Shown: positions 1-6,310, counted from the stretch's first letter. The stretch: 6,321 bases of DNA from Lachnospiraceae bacterium (GCA_003446335.1 DMAZ01000239.1:1-6321), one strand, 5' to 3'. Notes: generated from the sequence alone by a model not told the origin. Program-made: numbers and translations.

Positions 1-116
1 GGAGTGAAGCCGCAGCCGGTGGCTGTATTGACGACCATAACGACTTTTCCTTCAAAGTCGCTCATGTTGACAACTGCTCCTTTTGGAGCCGGTACTGAAT
101 AATCATAAAATCCCAT
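1..116 (-). CDS. Glutathione peroxidase family protein, N-terminal part (partial at window edge)
   Basis: Only the first 38 codons and part of the next are present; the gene continues off the left edge. The protein begins [13 protein letters not shown], followed by an [18 protein letters not shown] stretch at residues 22-39. That is the hallmark of thioredoxin-fold glutathione peroxidases: a short N-terminal strand, then the beta strand leading into the active-site N-T-A-x-x-C-G loop. The peroxidatic residue is Cys35, encoded by TGC, so this is the cysteine form and not a selenoprotein. Bacterial Cys-type members usually reduce hydrogen peroxide and organic peroxides in the cytosol, often with thioredoxin instead of glutathione; that role is from the family, not from this fragment. 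The ATG at 116-114 is supported by an AAAGGAG ribosome site 7 bases upstream (130-124) and a strong promoter. The loop has Thr-Gly where many members have Ser-Lys. The resolving Cys and the rest of the catalytic tetrad lie outside the window. Confidence 0.88.
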   Translation of the reverse strand, partial: MGFYDYSVPAPKGAVVNMSDFEGKVVMVVNTATGCGFT

Positions 117-186
117 TTGTATTCTCCTTTACTATTTATATTTATAATTCATCTGGTATTTGAAAAACAGTGTTATCTTTGCTAAA

Positions 187-215
187 ATCATATTTTGTAA
201 AACTAAAAATGTCAA
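187..215 (-). promoter_or_regulatory. Sigma-70/SigA-type promoter for the glutathione peroxidase gene
   Basis: Read on the minus strand, a perfect TTGACA -35 (215-210) is followed by a 17-base spacer and a TATGAT -10 (192-187, five of six consensus bases). The predicted start near 180 gives a leader of about 64 bases before the ATG. This is the best promoter match in the window. I see no convincing PerR-type box, although the leader is A/T-rich around 133-149. Confidence 0.8.
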
Positions 216-247
216 GTACTTTTAATAAATTAATGTAAAAAAGACAA

Positions 248-264
248 AAATAAAAGTTTTATTT
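248..264. repeat. A/T-rich 8-bp inverted repeat between the divergent genes
   Basis: AAATAAAA (248-255) and TTTTATTT (257-264) are perfect inverted repeats around one central G. The dyad lies just upstream of the likely -35 of the rubredoxin promoter, so an operator is possible. The region is so A/T-rich that chance is also likely. Confidence 0.35.
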
Positions 265-270
265 CAGGGG

Positions 271-298
271 TTCTTTTTGAGAGGCTATAGTGTATAAT
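271..298 (+). promoter_or_regulatory. Probable promoter of the rubredoxin gene
   Basis: A perfect TATAAT -10 lies at 293-298. The best -35 at normal spacing is TTCTTT (271-276) with a 16-base spacer, which is weak and matches consensus mainly at its first two bases. The predicted start near 305 gives a leader of about 37 bases. The weak -35 suggests either moderate strength or help from an activator. Confidence 0.55.
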
Positions 299-341
299 TT
301 AGCTAGACAAAGTTGAACCCATTTACAACGGAGGTTGAATT

Positions 342-500
342 ATGGAAAAATATGTATGCGATGTATGCGGTTATGAGTATGATCCGGAAGTTGGCGATCC
401 CGATAACGGTATTGCTCCCGGAACTGCATGGGAAGATGTACCGGAAGATTGGGTATGTCCGCTCTGTGGAGTAGGAAAAGACGAGTTCAGTCAGGTCTGA
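342..500 (+). CDS. Rubredoxin
   Basis: A complete 52-residue rubredoxin, the usual length for the clostridial type. It is a small cytosolic electron carrier with one iron atom held by four cysteines. Both ligand pairs are visible: Cys6-x-x-Cys9-Gly-Tyr and Cys39-Pro-Leu-Cys42-Gly. Other conserved features are the acidic D-P-E-x-G-D-P segment (14-20), the N-G-I-A-P-G-T turn (22-28), Trp30 and Trp37, and the K-D-E-F end (46-49). In anaerobes rubredoxin passes electrons to rubrerythrin, superoxide reductase or flavodiiron proteins during oxidative stress; none of these partners is in the window. The start is fixed by GGAGG at 330-334, seven bases before the ATG. It diverges from a glutathione peroxidase gene, which fits a peroxide-defence role, and a long hairpin follows its stop codon. 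The fold assignment is firm; the exact electron partners are inferred. Confidence 0.97.
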   Translation: MEKYVCDVCGYEYDPEVGDPDNGIAPGTAWEDVPEDWVCPLCGVGKDEFSQV

Positions 501-520
501 TCCTTAAAATGGAACAAAAC

Positions 521-594
521 AGAAGGCTGAAGGTATGTCCTGCCAACGGGTGGAATCATCCGGTATGTACATACATTCAGCCTTCTTGTGTTTT
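521..594 (+). terminator. Long hairpin after rubredoxin, probable terminator or attenuator
   Basis: The arm at 521-531 (AGAAGGCTGAA) pairs perfectly with 576-586 (TTCAGCCTTCT) over 11 bp. After a G/A mismatch the stem continues with GTATGT (533-538) against ACATAC (569-574). The loop is about 30 bases. The 3' arm runs into TTGTGTTTT (587... to 594), a modest T-rich tail, and A-rich sequence precedes the 5' arm. GTATGT also occurs at 563-568, where it forms a 12-bp palindrome with 569-574, so two pairings compete. The hairpin ends 22 bases before the next start codon, so it may act as a leaky terminator or a leader element for the lipoprotein gene. Confidence 0.65.
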
Positions 595-616
595 CAAGAG
601 TAAGGAGACAGTTATT

Positions 617-1330
617 ATGAAAAAATGGATTGCCGTAATATGTATATGTGCAGTTCTGATGTCGCTTGCCGGCTGCGCGGCGTCAGATAACAGTAAAAAA
701 CCTCAGGGGACAGGCCCTGCCGCAACTGCGGATGAAGGAGAGCCGGCGATTTCGGATAGTTCAGCAACGGAGTCTTCTGAAGGAGAAACAGATGACGTAC
801 AGATGGAATCTACGGTGGTAGATGAAACGCTGACGGGGATGATGAAACCACTTGATGCCATTATGCTTACAGAGCTTGTGAATAAGAACAGCTACCAGCC
901 GGATGATCCGACTGTTTACTGGAATACAGTCTATTATTATCTCTGCCTTTACGGACCGATGGCAAAAGGAACATCTTATGACAGTAAGAAAGCTTATCTA
1001 ATCGCCGGGGCTGATGTCGTAAGGGAGACAGGAAGGATCCTGTTCGGGGAGACGGTGCGGGAGCCCGAAATCCCCAAAGACTTTAAGATCATTTCCCTTC
1101 ATGATAACGGCAAGTATTATGTGAAGAATAATCCGAGACCGGAGAGTTATCCTGTTTTTTCCAGTGCTGTGAAAAATAGTGACGGCAGTTATGAAGTCAT
1201 AGCTCAGCTTGCGGACGTGCATGGAAAAATCCTGGTCAATCACAGCTTTCATCTCACGCCGAAGAATGCTGTCAATGATCTGCTCGGGCAGAAGTATTAT
1301 TATTCTGTCAGTACGGCCGGGGTCGGATAA
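617..1330 (+). CDS. Secreted lipoprotein of unknown function
   Basis: A 237-residue predicted lipoprotein. The N-terminus MKKWIAVICICAVLMSLAGC is a textbook type II signal peptide: Lys2-Lys3, a hydrophobic core at about 4-17, and a lipobox L-A-G-C with Cys20 as the lipidation site. It should be exported by Sec, lipidated by Lgt and anchored outside the membrane. Residues 21 to about 63 are a low-complexity Ser/Thr/Glu/Asp/Ala/Gly linker. The rest (about 64-237) looks like one mixed alpha/beta folded domain rich in Tyr, with an E-I-P-K-D-F segment and a D-G-S-Y-E-V strand; I do not recognise the family. The open frame extends upstream to 428, but that start would overlap rubredoxin and bury the signal peptide. 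The ATG at 617 has AAGGAG at 602-607, nine bases upstream. No separate promoter is convincing between rubredoxin and this gene, so readthrough past the hairpin is possible. The function is unknown. Confidence 0.85.
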   Translation: MKKWIAVICICAVLMSLAGCAASDNSKKPQGTGPAATADEGEPAISDSSATESSEGETDDVQMESTVVDETLTGMMKPLDAIMLTELVNKNSYQPDDPTVYWNTVYYYLCLYGPMAKGTSYDSKKAYLIAGADVVRETGRILFGETVREPEIPKDFKIISLHDNGKYYVKNNPRPESYPVFSSAVKNSDGSYEVIAQLADVHGKILVNHSFHLTPKNAVNDLLGQKYYYSVSTAGVG

Positions 1331-1376
1331 ATAATTGATGATCAGGAGCTTATGGTATATGGAATTCCCGTCCATT

Positions 1377-1403
1377 TTCTGCATGCAGGTTGCATTTGCA
1401 GAA
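1377..1403. repeat. Hairpin-forming dyad between the lipoprotein gene and gntR
   Basis: TTCTGCA (1377-1383) pairs with TGCAGAA (1397-1403), and inside it TGCA (1384-1387) pairs with TGCA (1391-1394) across a GGT loop, leaving TT as a bulge. The total is about 11 bp. No T-run follows, so it is not a standard intrinsic terminator. It overlaps the candidate -35 of the gntR promoter, so it may be a weak transcript end for the lipoprotein gene or a protein-binding site. Confidence 0.45.
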
Positions 1404-1418
1404 GGTATTCGTTATAGT
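1390..1418 (+). promoter_or_regulatory. Likely promoter of the gntR-clpC-radA operon
   Basis: TTGCAT (1390-1395), a 17-base spacer and TATAGT (1413-1418) form the best promoter-like pair in the gap. The -10 matches five of six consensus bases and the -35 only its TTG. The predicted start near 1425 gives a leader of about 55 bases. A second TTGCAG at 1396-1401 with the TATATAAC stretch is less well spaced. Confidence 0.45.
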
Positions 1419-1429
1419 TTGTATATAAC
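1411..1429. promoter_or_regulatory. Candidate operator dyad for the GntR-type regulator
   Basis: GTTATA (1411-1416) and TATAAC (1424-1429) are perfect inverted half-sites separated by seven bases. The dyad covers the likely -10 and the start of transcription. GntR-family operators typically begin with GT and end with AC, as here. Binding would block RNA polymerase, so the natural reading is autorepression of the operon by its first product. This is inference from position and symmetry. Confidence 0.5.
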
Positions 1430-1479
1430 AGCAAATTAAGACCGGATAACAGAGTGAATGCTCATAAGGGGGGATTTGC

Positions 1480-1848
1480 ATGCTCATAGAAATTGATTTT
1501 AACAGCGGAGAGGCGATTTATCAGCAACTATGTAATCAGATCATTCGTGAAATAGCCACTGCTCATCTTCAGGAAGGGGACAGCCTTCCGTCTGTCCGGA
1601 CAATGGCTGAAGAACTGGGCGTAAATATGCATACCGTGAATAAGGCATATACGGTCTTGAAGAATGAAGGATTTCTTGTCGTGGACAGGAGACGAGGTGC
1701 AGTCGTCCTGATCGACAAGGAGAAAATGAGGGCATTGCAGGAGCTCAAGGATGATCTCACAATTGCTCTTGCCAGAGCCAGCTGCAAGAAAATAACCATC
1801 GACGAGGTACATGCTCTGATTGATGAGATTTGTGAGGAATATAAATAA
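1480..1848 (+). CDS. GntR-family transcriptional regulator, YtrA-like
   Basis: A 122-residue DNA-binding repressor of the short YtrA subfamily. The winged helix-turn-helix fills about residues 8-77: an A-I-Y-Q-Q-L start (12-17), the G-D-x-L-P-S-V-R signature (33-40), the A-E-E-L-G-V turn (43-48), the recognition helix around N-M-H-T-V-N-K-A-Y (49-57), and the wing ending R-R-R-G-A-V (70-75). Only about 45 residues follow, forming two helices; this is the YtrA pattern, with a short dimerisation tail instead of a large ligand-binding domain. Such proteins often sit beside ABC transporter genes, which are absent here. The start has a G-rich ribosome site (AAGGGGGG, 1466-1473) six bases upstream. 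Its TAA stop is immediately followed by the clpC ATG with no gap, implying co-transcription and coupled translation. With a dyad over the promoter, it likely represses its own operon. The signal it senses is unknown. Confidence 0.92.
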   Translation: MLIEIDFNSGEAIYQQLCNQIIREIATAHLQEGDSLPSVRTMAEELGVNMHTVNKAYTVLKNEGFLVVDRRRGAVVLIDKEKMRALQELKDDLTIALARASCKKITIDEVHALIDEICEEYK

Positions 1849-4332
1849 ATGAAACAGGGATTTACCGAAGAGGCTTTAATGGCTATAGGACAATCCGAGA
1901 AAGCGGCACGATACTGCAGGCAGAATTATGTAGGAACAGAGCATTTGCTTGCAGGCCTTTTGAAAACTGTCCAGGGTACCGCCTCCATAGTGCTCAGTGA
2001 TGCGGGCATTATGCCGGAAAAACTGATGAAATTGATTGATCGTCTGATTGCGCCCCAGGGTACAGTGGCGGTCATCGATAACCAGAAATTTTCGCCCCGC
2101 GCGCAGGCAATTCTGGACGAGTCATTAAAAATAGCAGGGGAGTTCAATTCGGAAGAGGCGGGAACAGAACATATTCTTCTCGCCATCCTGAGAGACTCGG
2201 ATTGTGTGGCAGCCCGTCTTCTGCATACTATGGGAGCAGATTTGCGAAAACTATACGCAGATACACTGGTCGCTATGGGGAGCGACGAAAAAATTATAGA
2301 ACAGGATATTTTCAGCGGGAAATCGCTCGACGGAGCAGCCGGAAGCACACCGACTCTTGACGCTTACAGCCGGGATCTGACCAAAATCGCATCTGAGAAC
2401 GGTCTGGATCCGATCATAGGCAGAGAGGTGGAAATTACCAGGGTGATTCAGATCCTCAGCAGGAGAACAAAAAATAATCCTTGTCTGATCGGGGAACCCG
2501 GAGTCGGAAAAACAGCTGTCGTTGAAGGTCTTGCTCAGAGGATCGCACTCGGAATTGTTCCGGAGTCTGTTCGTAATTTAAGAGTTGTCATGCTTGATCT
2601 GTCAGGAATGGTAGCAGGGACAAAGTACCGGGGTGAATTTGAAGAGAGAATAAAAAAGGTCGTCGAAGAGGTGACGCAGAGCAGAAATATTCTGCTTTTT
2701 GTTGATGAACTGCATACGATCATCGGCGCAGGCGGTGCCGAAGGCGCGCTAGATGCATCCAATATCCTGAAGCCTTCTCTCAGCCGGGGGGAGATTCAGA
2801 TGATTGGCGCGACGACATTGGATGAATATAGAAAACATATAGAAAAAGATGCTGCTCTTGAGAGAAGGTTTCAACCGGTCATGATCGAGGAACCATCAAA
2901 ACAGGAGACAATAGAAATCCTGGAAGGCCTCAGACCTTACTATGAGAAGCACCATAAAGTCAGTATTGCCGATGAAGCGCTGAAGGCTGCAGTCGACTTT
3001 TCGGAGAGATATATAAATGACCGGCGTCTTCCGGATAAGGCGATCGACCTTGTAGATGAGGCCTGCGCGAGAGCGAGGCTGGGAAATCTTGGAAATCTGA
3101 AAAAGATGATGGCCGATGAGCAGAAACTTCGTGCCTTATCAGAGAGCAAGGAAAAAGCAGTAATTGAAGGAAATATCGAAGAAGCCCGGACCATACAGAA
3201 GCAGCAGTCAGAACTTCGTGAAAAATTATCCCGCCTTCGGGAACGCAGGCTGCGCCTGGATACCGGACGTTCAGTCACTGTCGATGAGAATTGTATTGCC
3301 GGAATCGTTGCGGACTGGACGAAGATTCCTGTTTCAAAACTCGCCGAGGCGGAATCAAGAAGACTTGCAAAACTGGAGGGTATTCTTCATCAACGTGTAA
3401 TAGGTCAGGATGAGGCTGTCCGTGCAGTAGCGTCCGCTGTTAAGAGAGGAAGAGTAGGCCTTAAGAATCCGATGCGGCCAACGGGTTCATTCCTGTTCCT
3501 CGGACCGACAGGTGTCGGAAAGACGGAACTTTCCAAGGCTTTGGCCGAAGCGGTATTTGGCTCGGAAGATAATATTATTCGGGTGGATATGTCCGAATAT
3601 ATGGAAAAGTACAGTGTTTCCAAAATCATCGGTTCGCCGCCCGGCTATGTGGGGTATGATGAGGGCGGACAGCTGTCGGAACAGGTGAGACGGCATCCAT
3701 ACAGTGTTATTCTGTTCGATGAGATCGAAAAAGCACATCCGGATGTATTTAATATCCTGCTCCAGGTCCTGGATGAGGGACATATAACGGATGCTCACGG
3801 CAAACGTATAGATTTTAAGAATACTGTTATTATTATGACTTCGAATGCCGGTGCTCAGGCTATTGTAGATCCTAAGAGGCTTGGCTTCGGTGCGAGAGGT
3901 GATGCCGGACAGGACTATGAACGGATGAAGAACGGCGTCATGAATGAAGTGAAACGTATCTTTAAGCCTGAATTCCTGAACAGGATCGACGAAATCATCG
4001 TATTTCATCCCCTGAGTCCGGAGGAGGTGGAGAGGATCGCAGGTCTCATGCTCAAAGAACTCAGGACTCGCGCAAAGAGGGAACTTGATCTTGATCTGAA
4101 GATCACTCCTGCGGTAAGAAAAGAAATTGCAAGAGTCGGATTCTCGGAGAAATACGGAGCAAGGCCTCTCAGACGGGCTATTCAGGAAAAAATAGAGAAT
4201 CCGCTGACGGATCTTATTTTAGAAGGTGAGGTCTTAAGGGGCGGACAGGCATCGGTAAGGGTGATAAAGAATGAAATACGCATAACAGGCGGTGTAGAAG
4301 AGAAGCAGGACAGTGTAAAAGAAAGCAATTAA
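1849..4332 (+). CDS. clpC: ATP-dependent Clp protease ATP-binding subunit ClpC
   Basis: A full-length 827-residue class I AAA+ unfoldase, near the usual ClpC length. It would form a hexamer that unfolds substrates and threads them into ClpP in the cytosol. The N-domain has two Clp-N repeats, with G-T-E-H motifs at 29-32 and 105-108. AAA-1 has Walker A G-E-P-G-V-G-K-T (215-222), pore loop K-Y-R-G (259-262), Walker B ending Asp286-Glu287, and Arg339/Arg340 at the finger position. A short coiled-coil middle domain (about 425-470) marks it as ClpC, not ClpB. AAA-2 has Walker A G-P-T-G-V-G-K-T (552-559), pore loop G-Y-V-G (599-602), Walker B ending Asp624-Glu625, sensor Asn666, finger Arg712 and sensor-2 G-A-R-P (770-773). 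An L-G-F tripeptide at 678-680 is the ClpP-docking loop, so it should work with a protease. All catalytic residues are intact. The ATG abuts the upstream stop; GAGGA at 1834-1838, inside gntR, is the ribosome site. No CtsR, McsA or McsB gene is adjacent. Confidence 0.97.
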   Translation: MKQGFTEEALMAIGQSEKAARYCRQNYVGTEHLLAGLLKTVQGTASIVLSDAGIMPEKLMKLIDRLIAPQGTVAVIDNQKFSPRAQAILDESLKIAGEFNSEEAGTEHILLAILRDSDCVAARLLHTMGADLRKLYADTLVAMGSDEKIIEQDIFSGKSLDGAAGSTPTLDAYSRDLTKIASENGLDPIIGREVEITRVIQILSRRTKNNPCLIGEPGVGKTAVVEGLAQRIALGIVPESVRNLRVVMLDLSGMVAGTKYRGEFEERIKKVVEEVTQSRNILLFVDELHTIIGAGGAEGALDASNILKPSLSRGEIQMIGATTLDEYRKHIEKDAALERRFQPVMIEEPSKQETIEILEGLRPYYEKHHKVSIADEALKAAVDFSERYINDRRLPDKAIDLVDEACARARLGNLGNLKKMMADEQKLRALSESKEKAVIEGNIEEARTIQKQQSELREKLSRLRERRLRLDTGRSVTVDENCIAGIVADWTKIPVSKLAEAESRRLAKLEGILHQRVIGQDEAVRAVASAVKRGRVGLKNPMRPTGSFLFLGPTGVGKTELSKALAEAVFGSEDNIIRVDMSEYMEKYSVSKIIGSPPGYVGYDEGGQLSEQVRRHPYSVILFDEIEKAHPDVFNILLQVLDEGHITDAHGKRIDFKNTVIIMTSNAGAQAIVDPKRLGFGARGDAGQDYERMKNGVMNEVKRIFKPEFLNRIDEIIVFHPLSPEEVERIAGLMLKELRTRAKRELDLDLKITPAVRKEIARVGFSEKYGARPLRRAIQEKIENPLTDLILEGEVLRGGQASVRVIKNEIRITGGVEEKQDSVKESN

Positions 4333-4343
4333 AATGTGCACCT

Positions 4344-4376
4344 GTGCCTTAGGCACTTTATGAACGCTTGAAGCGT
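4344..4376 (+). repeat. Two tandem mini-hairpins in the clpC-downstream gap
   Basis: GTGCC-TTA-GGCAC (4344-4356) and ACGCT-TGA-AGCGT (4364-4376) each form a perfect 5-bp stem with a 3-base loop. They sit in the 70-base gap after clpC. The following ATTATTTT (4381-4388) is a poor T-tail, so at most this is a weak terminator or an RNA processing and stability element that sets different levels for clpC and the downstream genes. Confidence 0.5.
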
Positions 4377-4402
4377 CAGTATTATTTTCAAGGGGTGAAA
4401 TT

Positions 4403-4816
4403 ATGGCAGCAATCAAGAATCTGATTCAGACAGAAGCGGACGGCAGCATCAGCTTTGGAGATTATGAACTCCCGGCAAAGAAGAAACTTGCAGATTTTGA
4501 GTATAAGGGAGATCTCTATAAGGTCAAGACTTATGCAGATATCACAAGACTTGAGAGAAACGAGATGTTCGTATATGAGTCCGTTCCCGGTACTGCAGTC
4601 AGTCATCTCAGATATCTGGAGAACGGAATGGAGTTCATCGTTGAGGGACCGAAAGATGCTCAGATTACCGTCGAAGGGGAGAGCGGCACTTATTATAATG
4701 TCTATCTCAATGATGAGGTCCATACTTCACAGAAGACGAACCTTGGCGGAAAGCTCTCTTTCAGCGTGGAACTTGCCAACGAGGAGTCTGTGAACGTACG
4801 CATTGAAAAAGCGTGA
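4403..4816 (+). CDS. Conserved-looking protein of unknown function, 137 residues
   Basis: A small soluble protein lying between clpC and radA on the same strand. It has no signal peptide, no membrane segment, and no Cys or Trp. The N-terminal half carries G-S-I-S-F-G-D-Y-E-L (14-23), K-G-D-L-Y-K-V-K-T (35-43) and M-F-V-Y-E-S-V-P-G-T-A-V (55-66); the C-terminal half (about 74-135) alternates short polar and hydrophobic stretches and looks like a small beta-sandwich, including T-N-L-G-G-K-L (112-118). No catalytic motif is obvious. From memory, similar proteins occur in Lachnospiraceae and some carry the label endosialidase; nothing in this sequence supports such an activity and I would not use that name. 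The start is supported by AAGGGGTG at 4390-4397, five bases upstream. It ends 20 bases before radA, so it is almost surely co-transcribed with it. A structural, adaptor or binding role is possible but unproven. Confidence 0.85.
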   Translation: MAAIKNLIQTEADGSISFGDYELPAKKKLADFEYKGDLYKVKTYADITRLERNEMFVYESVPGTAVSHLRYLENGMEFIVEGPKDAQITVEGESGTYYNVYLNDEVHTSQKTNLGGKLSFSVELANEESVNVRIEKA

Positions 4817-4836
4817 CATAGTACAGAAAGTGAAAT

Positions 4837-6216
4837 ATGGCTACAGGAAAAAAGAAAACGATATTTTTCTGCCAGAATTGCGGATATGAGTCATCCAAAT
4901 GGATGGGTCAATGCCCCGGATGCCACGAATGGAATACATTCGTGGAGGAACCTTCGGGCGGGAGCCGGGGACGCAGTAACAGCGGATCTTCAAGGAAAGG
5001 GGCGATTAATCGCCCCATTCTTCTTAAAGACGTGTCAATGGAGGAGAGCAGCCGGACAGCGACGGGACTTCCTGAATTTGACCGGGTGCTCGGAGGTGGT
5101 ATTGTTAAAGGATCAATGGTCCTGATCGGAGGTGACCCCGGAATCGGCAAGTCAACGATCCTGCTGCAGGTATGTACAAATCTCGCTAAAAAAAATCAGA
5201 AGGTATTATATGTTTCGGGAGAAGAGAGCCTGGCGCAAATCAAGATGAGGGCATTGAGAGTAGGGGAAGCTGGTGAAAACCTTTATCTTCTCTGCGAGAC
5301 CAATCTGGCAGATATTCGGAATGCAATAGAGGAAATGCGTCCGGATATATGCGTGATTGATTCTATTCAGACTATGTTCAATGAGGAGGTCGCAAGTGCG
5401 CCGGGGTCCGTATCGCAGGTCAGAGAGTCGACAGGAGTTCTTCTTATGCTTGCGAAAGGACTTGGCGTCACCATTTTTATTGTCGGCCATGTGACGAAGG
5501 AAGGAGCGGTAGCAGGTCCCCGTGTTCTGGAACATATGGTGGATACCGTTCTTTACTTTGAGGGAGACAGGCATGCATCTTATCGTATCCTCCGGGCTGT
5601 AAAAAACAGGTTTGGTTCGACGAACGAAATCGGTGTTTTCGAAATGCGCGGCAGCGGTCTGGTTGAAGTGCCGAATCCATCGGAATATATGTTGAGCGGA
5701 AGACCGGAAGACTCTTCCGGATCAATCGTGACATGCTGTGTTGAGGGAAGCAGACCGCTTCTGCTTGAAATACAGGCACTTGTGGCAAGAACAAATTTCG
5801 GGATGCCCAGACGGACATCGGCCGGTACAGATTACAACAGGGTCAATCTGCTCATTGCGGTACTTGAAAAAAGATGCGGGGTCGACCTTGGATCATGTGA
5901 CGCGTATGTTAATGTTGCCGGAGGGATCAGAATAAACGAACCGGCTCTCGATCTCGCCATACTGCTGGCCCTTTATTCAAGCTATAAGGATATATCCGTA
6001 CCGGACGGGCTGATCGCATTCGGTGAAGTAGGACTTTCCGGTGAAGTCAGGGCTGTAAGTCAGACGGAGCTCAGGGTACTGGAAGCGAAAAGACTCGGCT
6101 TTACCGGCGTTATGCTTCCGGGACCGAATAAAAAATCATGCAGGAAGATCGATGGAATCAGGATCATTGCTGTCGATTCCGTTCGAGAGGCAATCGCGGA
6201 AATCAGAAAAGTCTGA
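4837..6216 (+). CDS. radA: DNA repair protein RadA (Sms)
   Basis: A full-length 459-residue RadA, the hexameric ATPase that helps RecA in recombinational repair by driving branch migration of D-loops. All family landmarks are present: an N-terminal zinc finger with Cys12-x-x-Cys15 and Cys26-x-x-Cys29; a RecA-like core with Walker A G-D-P-G-I-G-K-S (99-106) and Walker B ending in Asp175 within V-I-D-S-I-Q (173-178); the RadA-specific K-N-R-F-G motif (256-260), needed for branch migration; and a C-terminal Lon-like domain including V-A-G-G (360-363) and N-E-P-A-L-D-L-A (367-374). As is usual in RadA, that domain lacks the Lon Ser-Gly active-site context and is thought to bind DNA, not cut protein. 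Length and motifs suggest an intact gene. The ATG lies 20 bases after the previous stop; its ribosome site (AGAAAGTGA, about 4825-4833) is weak, so expression may depend on upstream translation. In many Firmicutes disA follows; it is not within the 105 bases seen here. Confidence 0.97.
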   Translation: MATGKKKTIFFCQNCGYESSKWMGQCPGCHEWNTFVEEPSGGSRGRSNSGSSRKGAINRPILLKDVSMEESSRTATGLPEFDRVLGGGIVKGSMVLIGGDPGIGKSTILLQVCTNLAKKNQKVLYVSGEESLAQIKMRALRVGEAGENLYLLCETNLADIRNAIEEMRPDICVIDSIQTMFNEEVASAPGSVSQVRESTGVLLMLAKGLGVTIFIVGHVTKEGAVAGPRVLEHMVDTVLYFEGDRHASYRILRAVKNRFGSTNEIGVFEMRGSGLVEVPNPSEYMLSGRPEDSSGSIVTCCVEGSRPLLLEIQALVARTNFGMPRRTSAGTDYNRVNLLIAVLEKRCGVDLGSCDAYVNVAGGIRINEPALDLAILLALYSSYKDISVPDGLIAFGEVGLSGEVRAVSQTELRVLEAKRLGFTGVMLPGPNKKSCRKIDGIRIIAVDSVREAIAEIRKV

Positions 6217-6258
6217 TCGAACAAGAACAACAAAAAAGAAAAATAAATAAAATAATAC

Positions 6259-6287
6259 TTGCTTTTTATGAGGCGCGGTGTTAATAT
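6259..6287 (+). promoter_or_regulatory. Probable extended -10 promoter pointing off the right edge
   Basis: TTGCTT (6259-6264), a 17-base spacer and TAATAT (6282-6287) are preceded by TG at 6279-6280, giving an extended -10. The A-rich stretch at about 6229-6257 could act as an UP element. Predicted start near 6294; the gene served lies outside the window. Confidence 0.5.
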
Positions 6288-6310
6288 ACATCTTGCGCCT
6301 CAAAAGAGGC
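6269..6310 (+). promoter_or_regulatory. Three-arm element with two mutually exclusive hairpins
   Basis: TGAGGCGC (6269-6276) pairs perfectly with GCGCCTCA (6295-6302), with extra inner pairing TGT/ACA. The same middle arm can instead pair downstream as GCCTC-AAAA-GAGGC (6297-6310). No T-run follows either hairpin, so neither is a clear terminator of radA. The first dyad also brackets the candidate -10, so it could be an operator. Confidence 0.45.

Noticed and set aside
133..149. Possible PerR box upstream of the peroxidase gene
   Set aside because: The A/T-rich stretch does not match the two halves of the known PerR consensus in register.
501..600. T-box-like GGGTGGAATCATCC in the hairpin loop (548-561)
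   Set aside because: The motif only loosely resembles the T-box consensus, the leader is about 115 bases and too short for a specifier stem, and the downstream gene is not an amino-acid or tRNA-synthetase gene.
428..616. Upstream extension of the lipoprotein reading frame to 428
   Set aside because: It overlaps rubredoxin, runs through the hairpin, and would place 63 residues before a clear lipoprotein signal peptide; the ATG at 617 has a good ribosome site.
998..1384. 128-codon open frame on the minus strand
   Set aside because: It is antisense to the lipoprotein gene, and its start falls in the promoter region of gntR with no ribosome site.
3487..4008. 173-codon open frame on the minus strand
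   Set aside because: It lies wholly inside clpC, opposite its AAA-2 domain, which is intact; no recognisable protein motif.
1849..4332. ClpB instead of ClpC
   Set aside because: The middle domain is short (about 45 residues) and an L-G-F ClpP-docking loop is present; ClpB has a long middle domain and lacks the loop.
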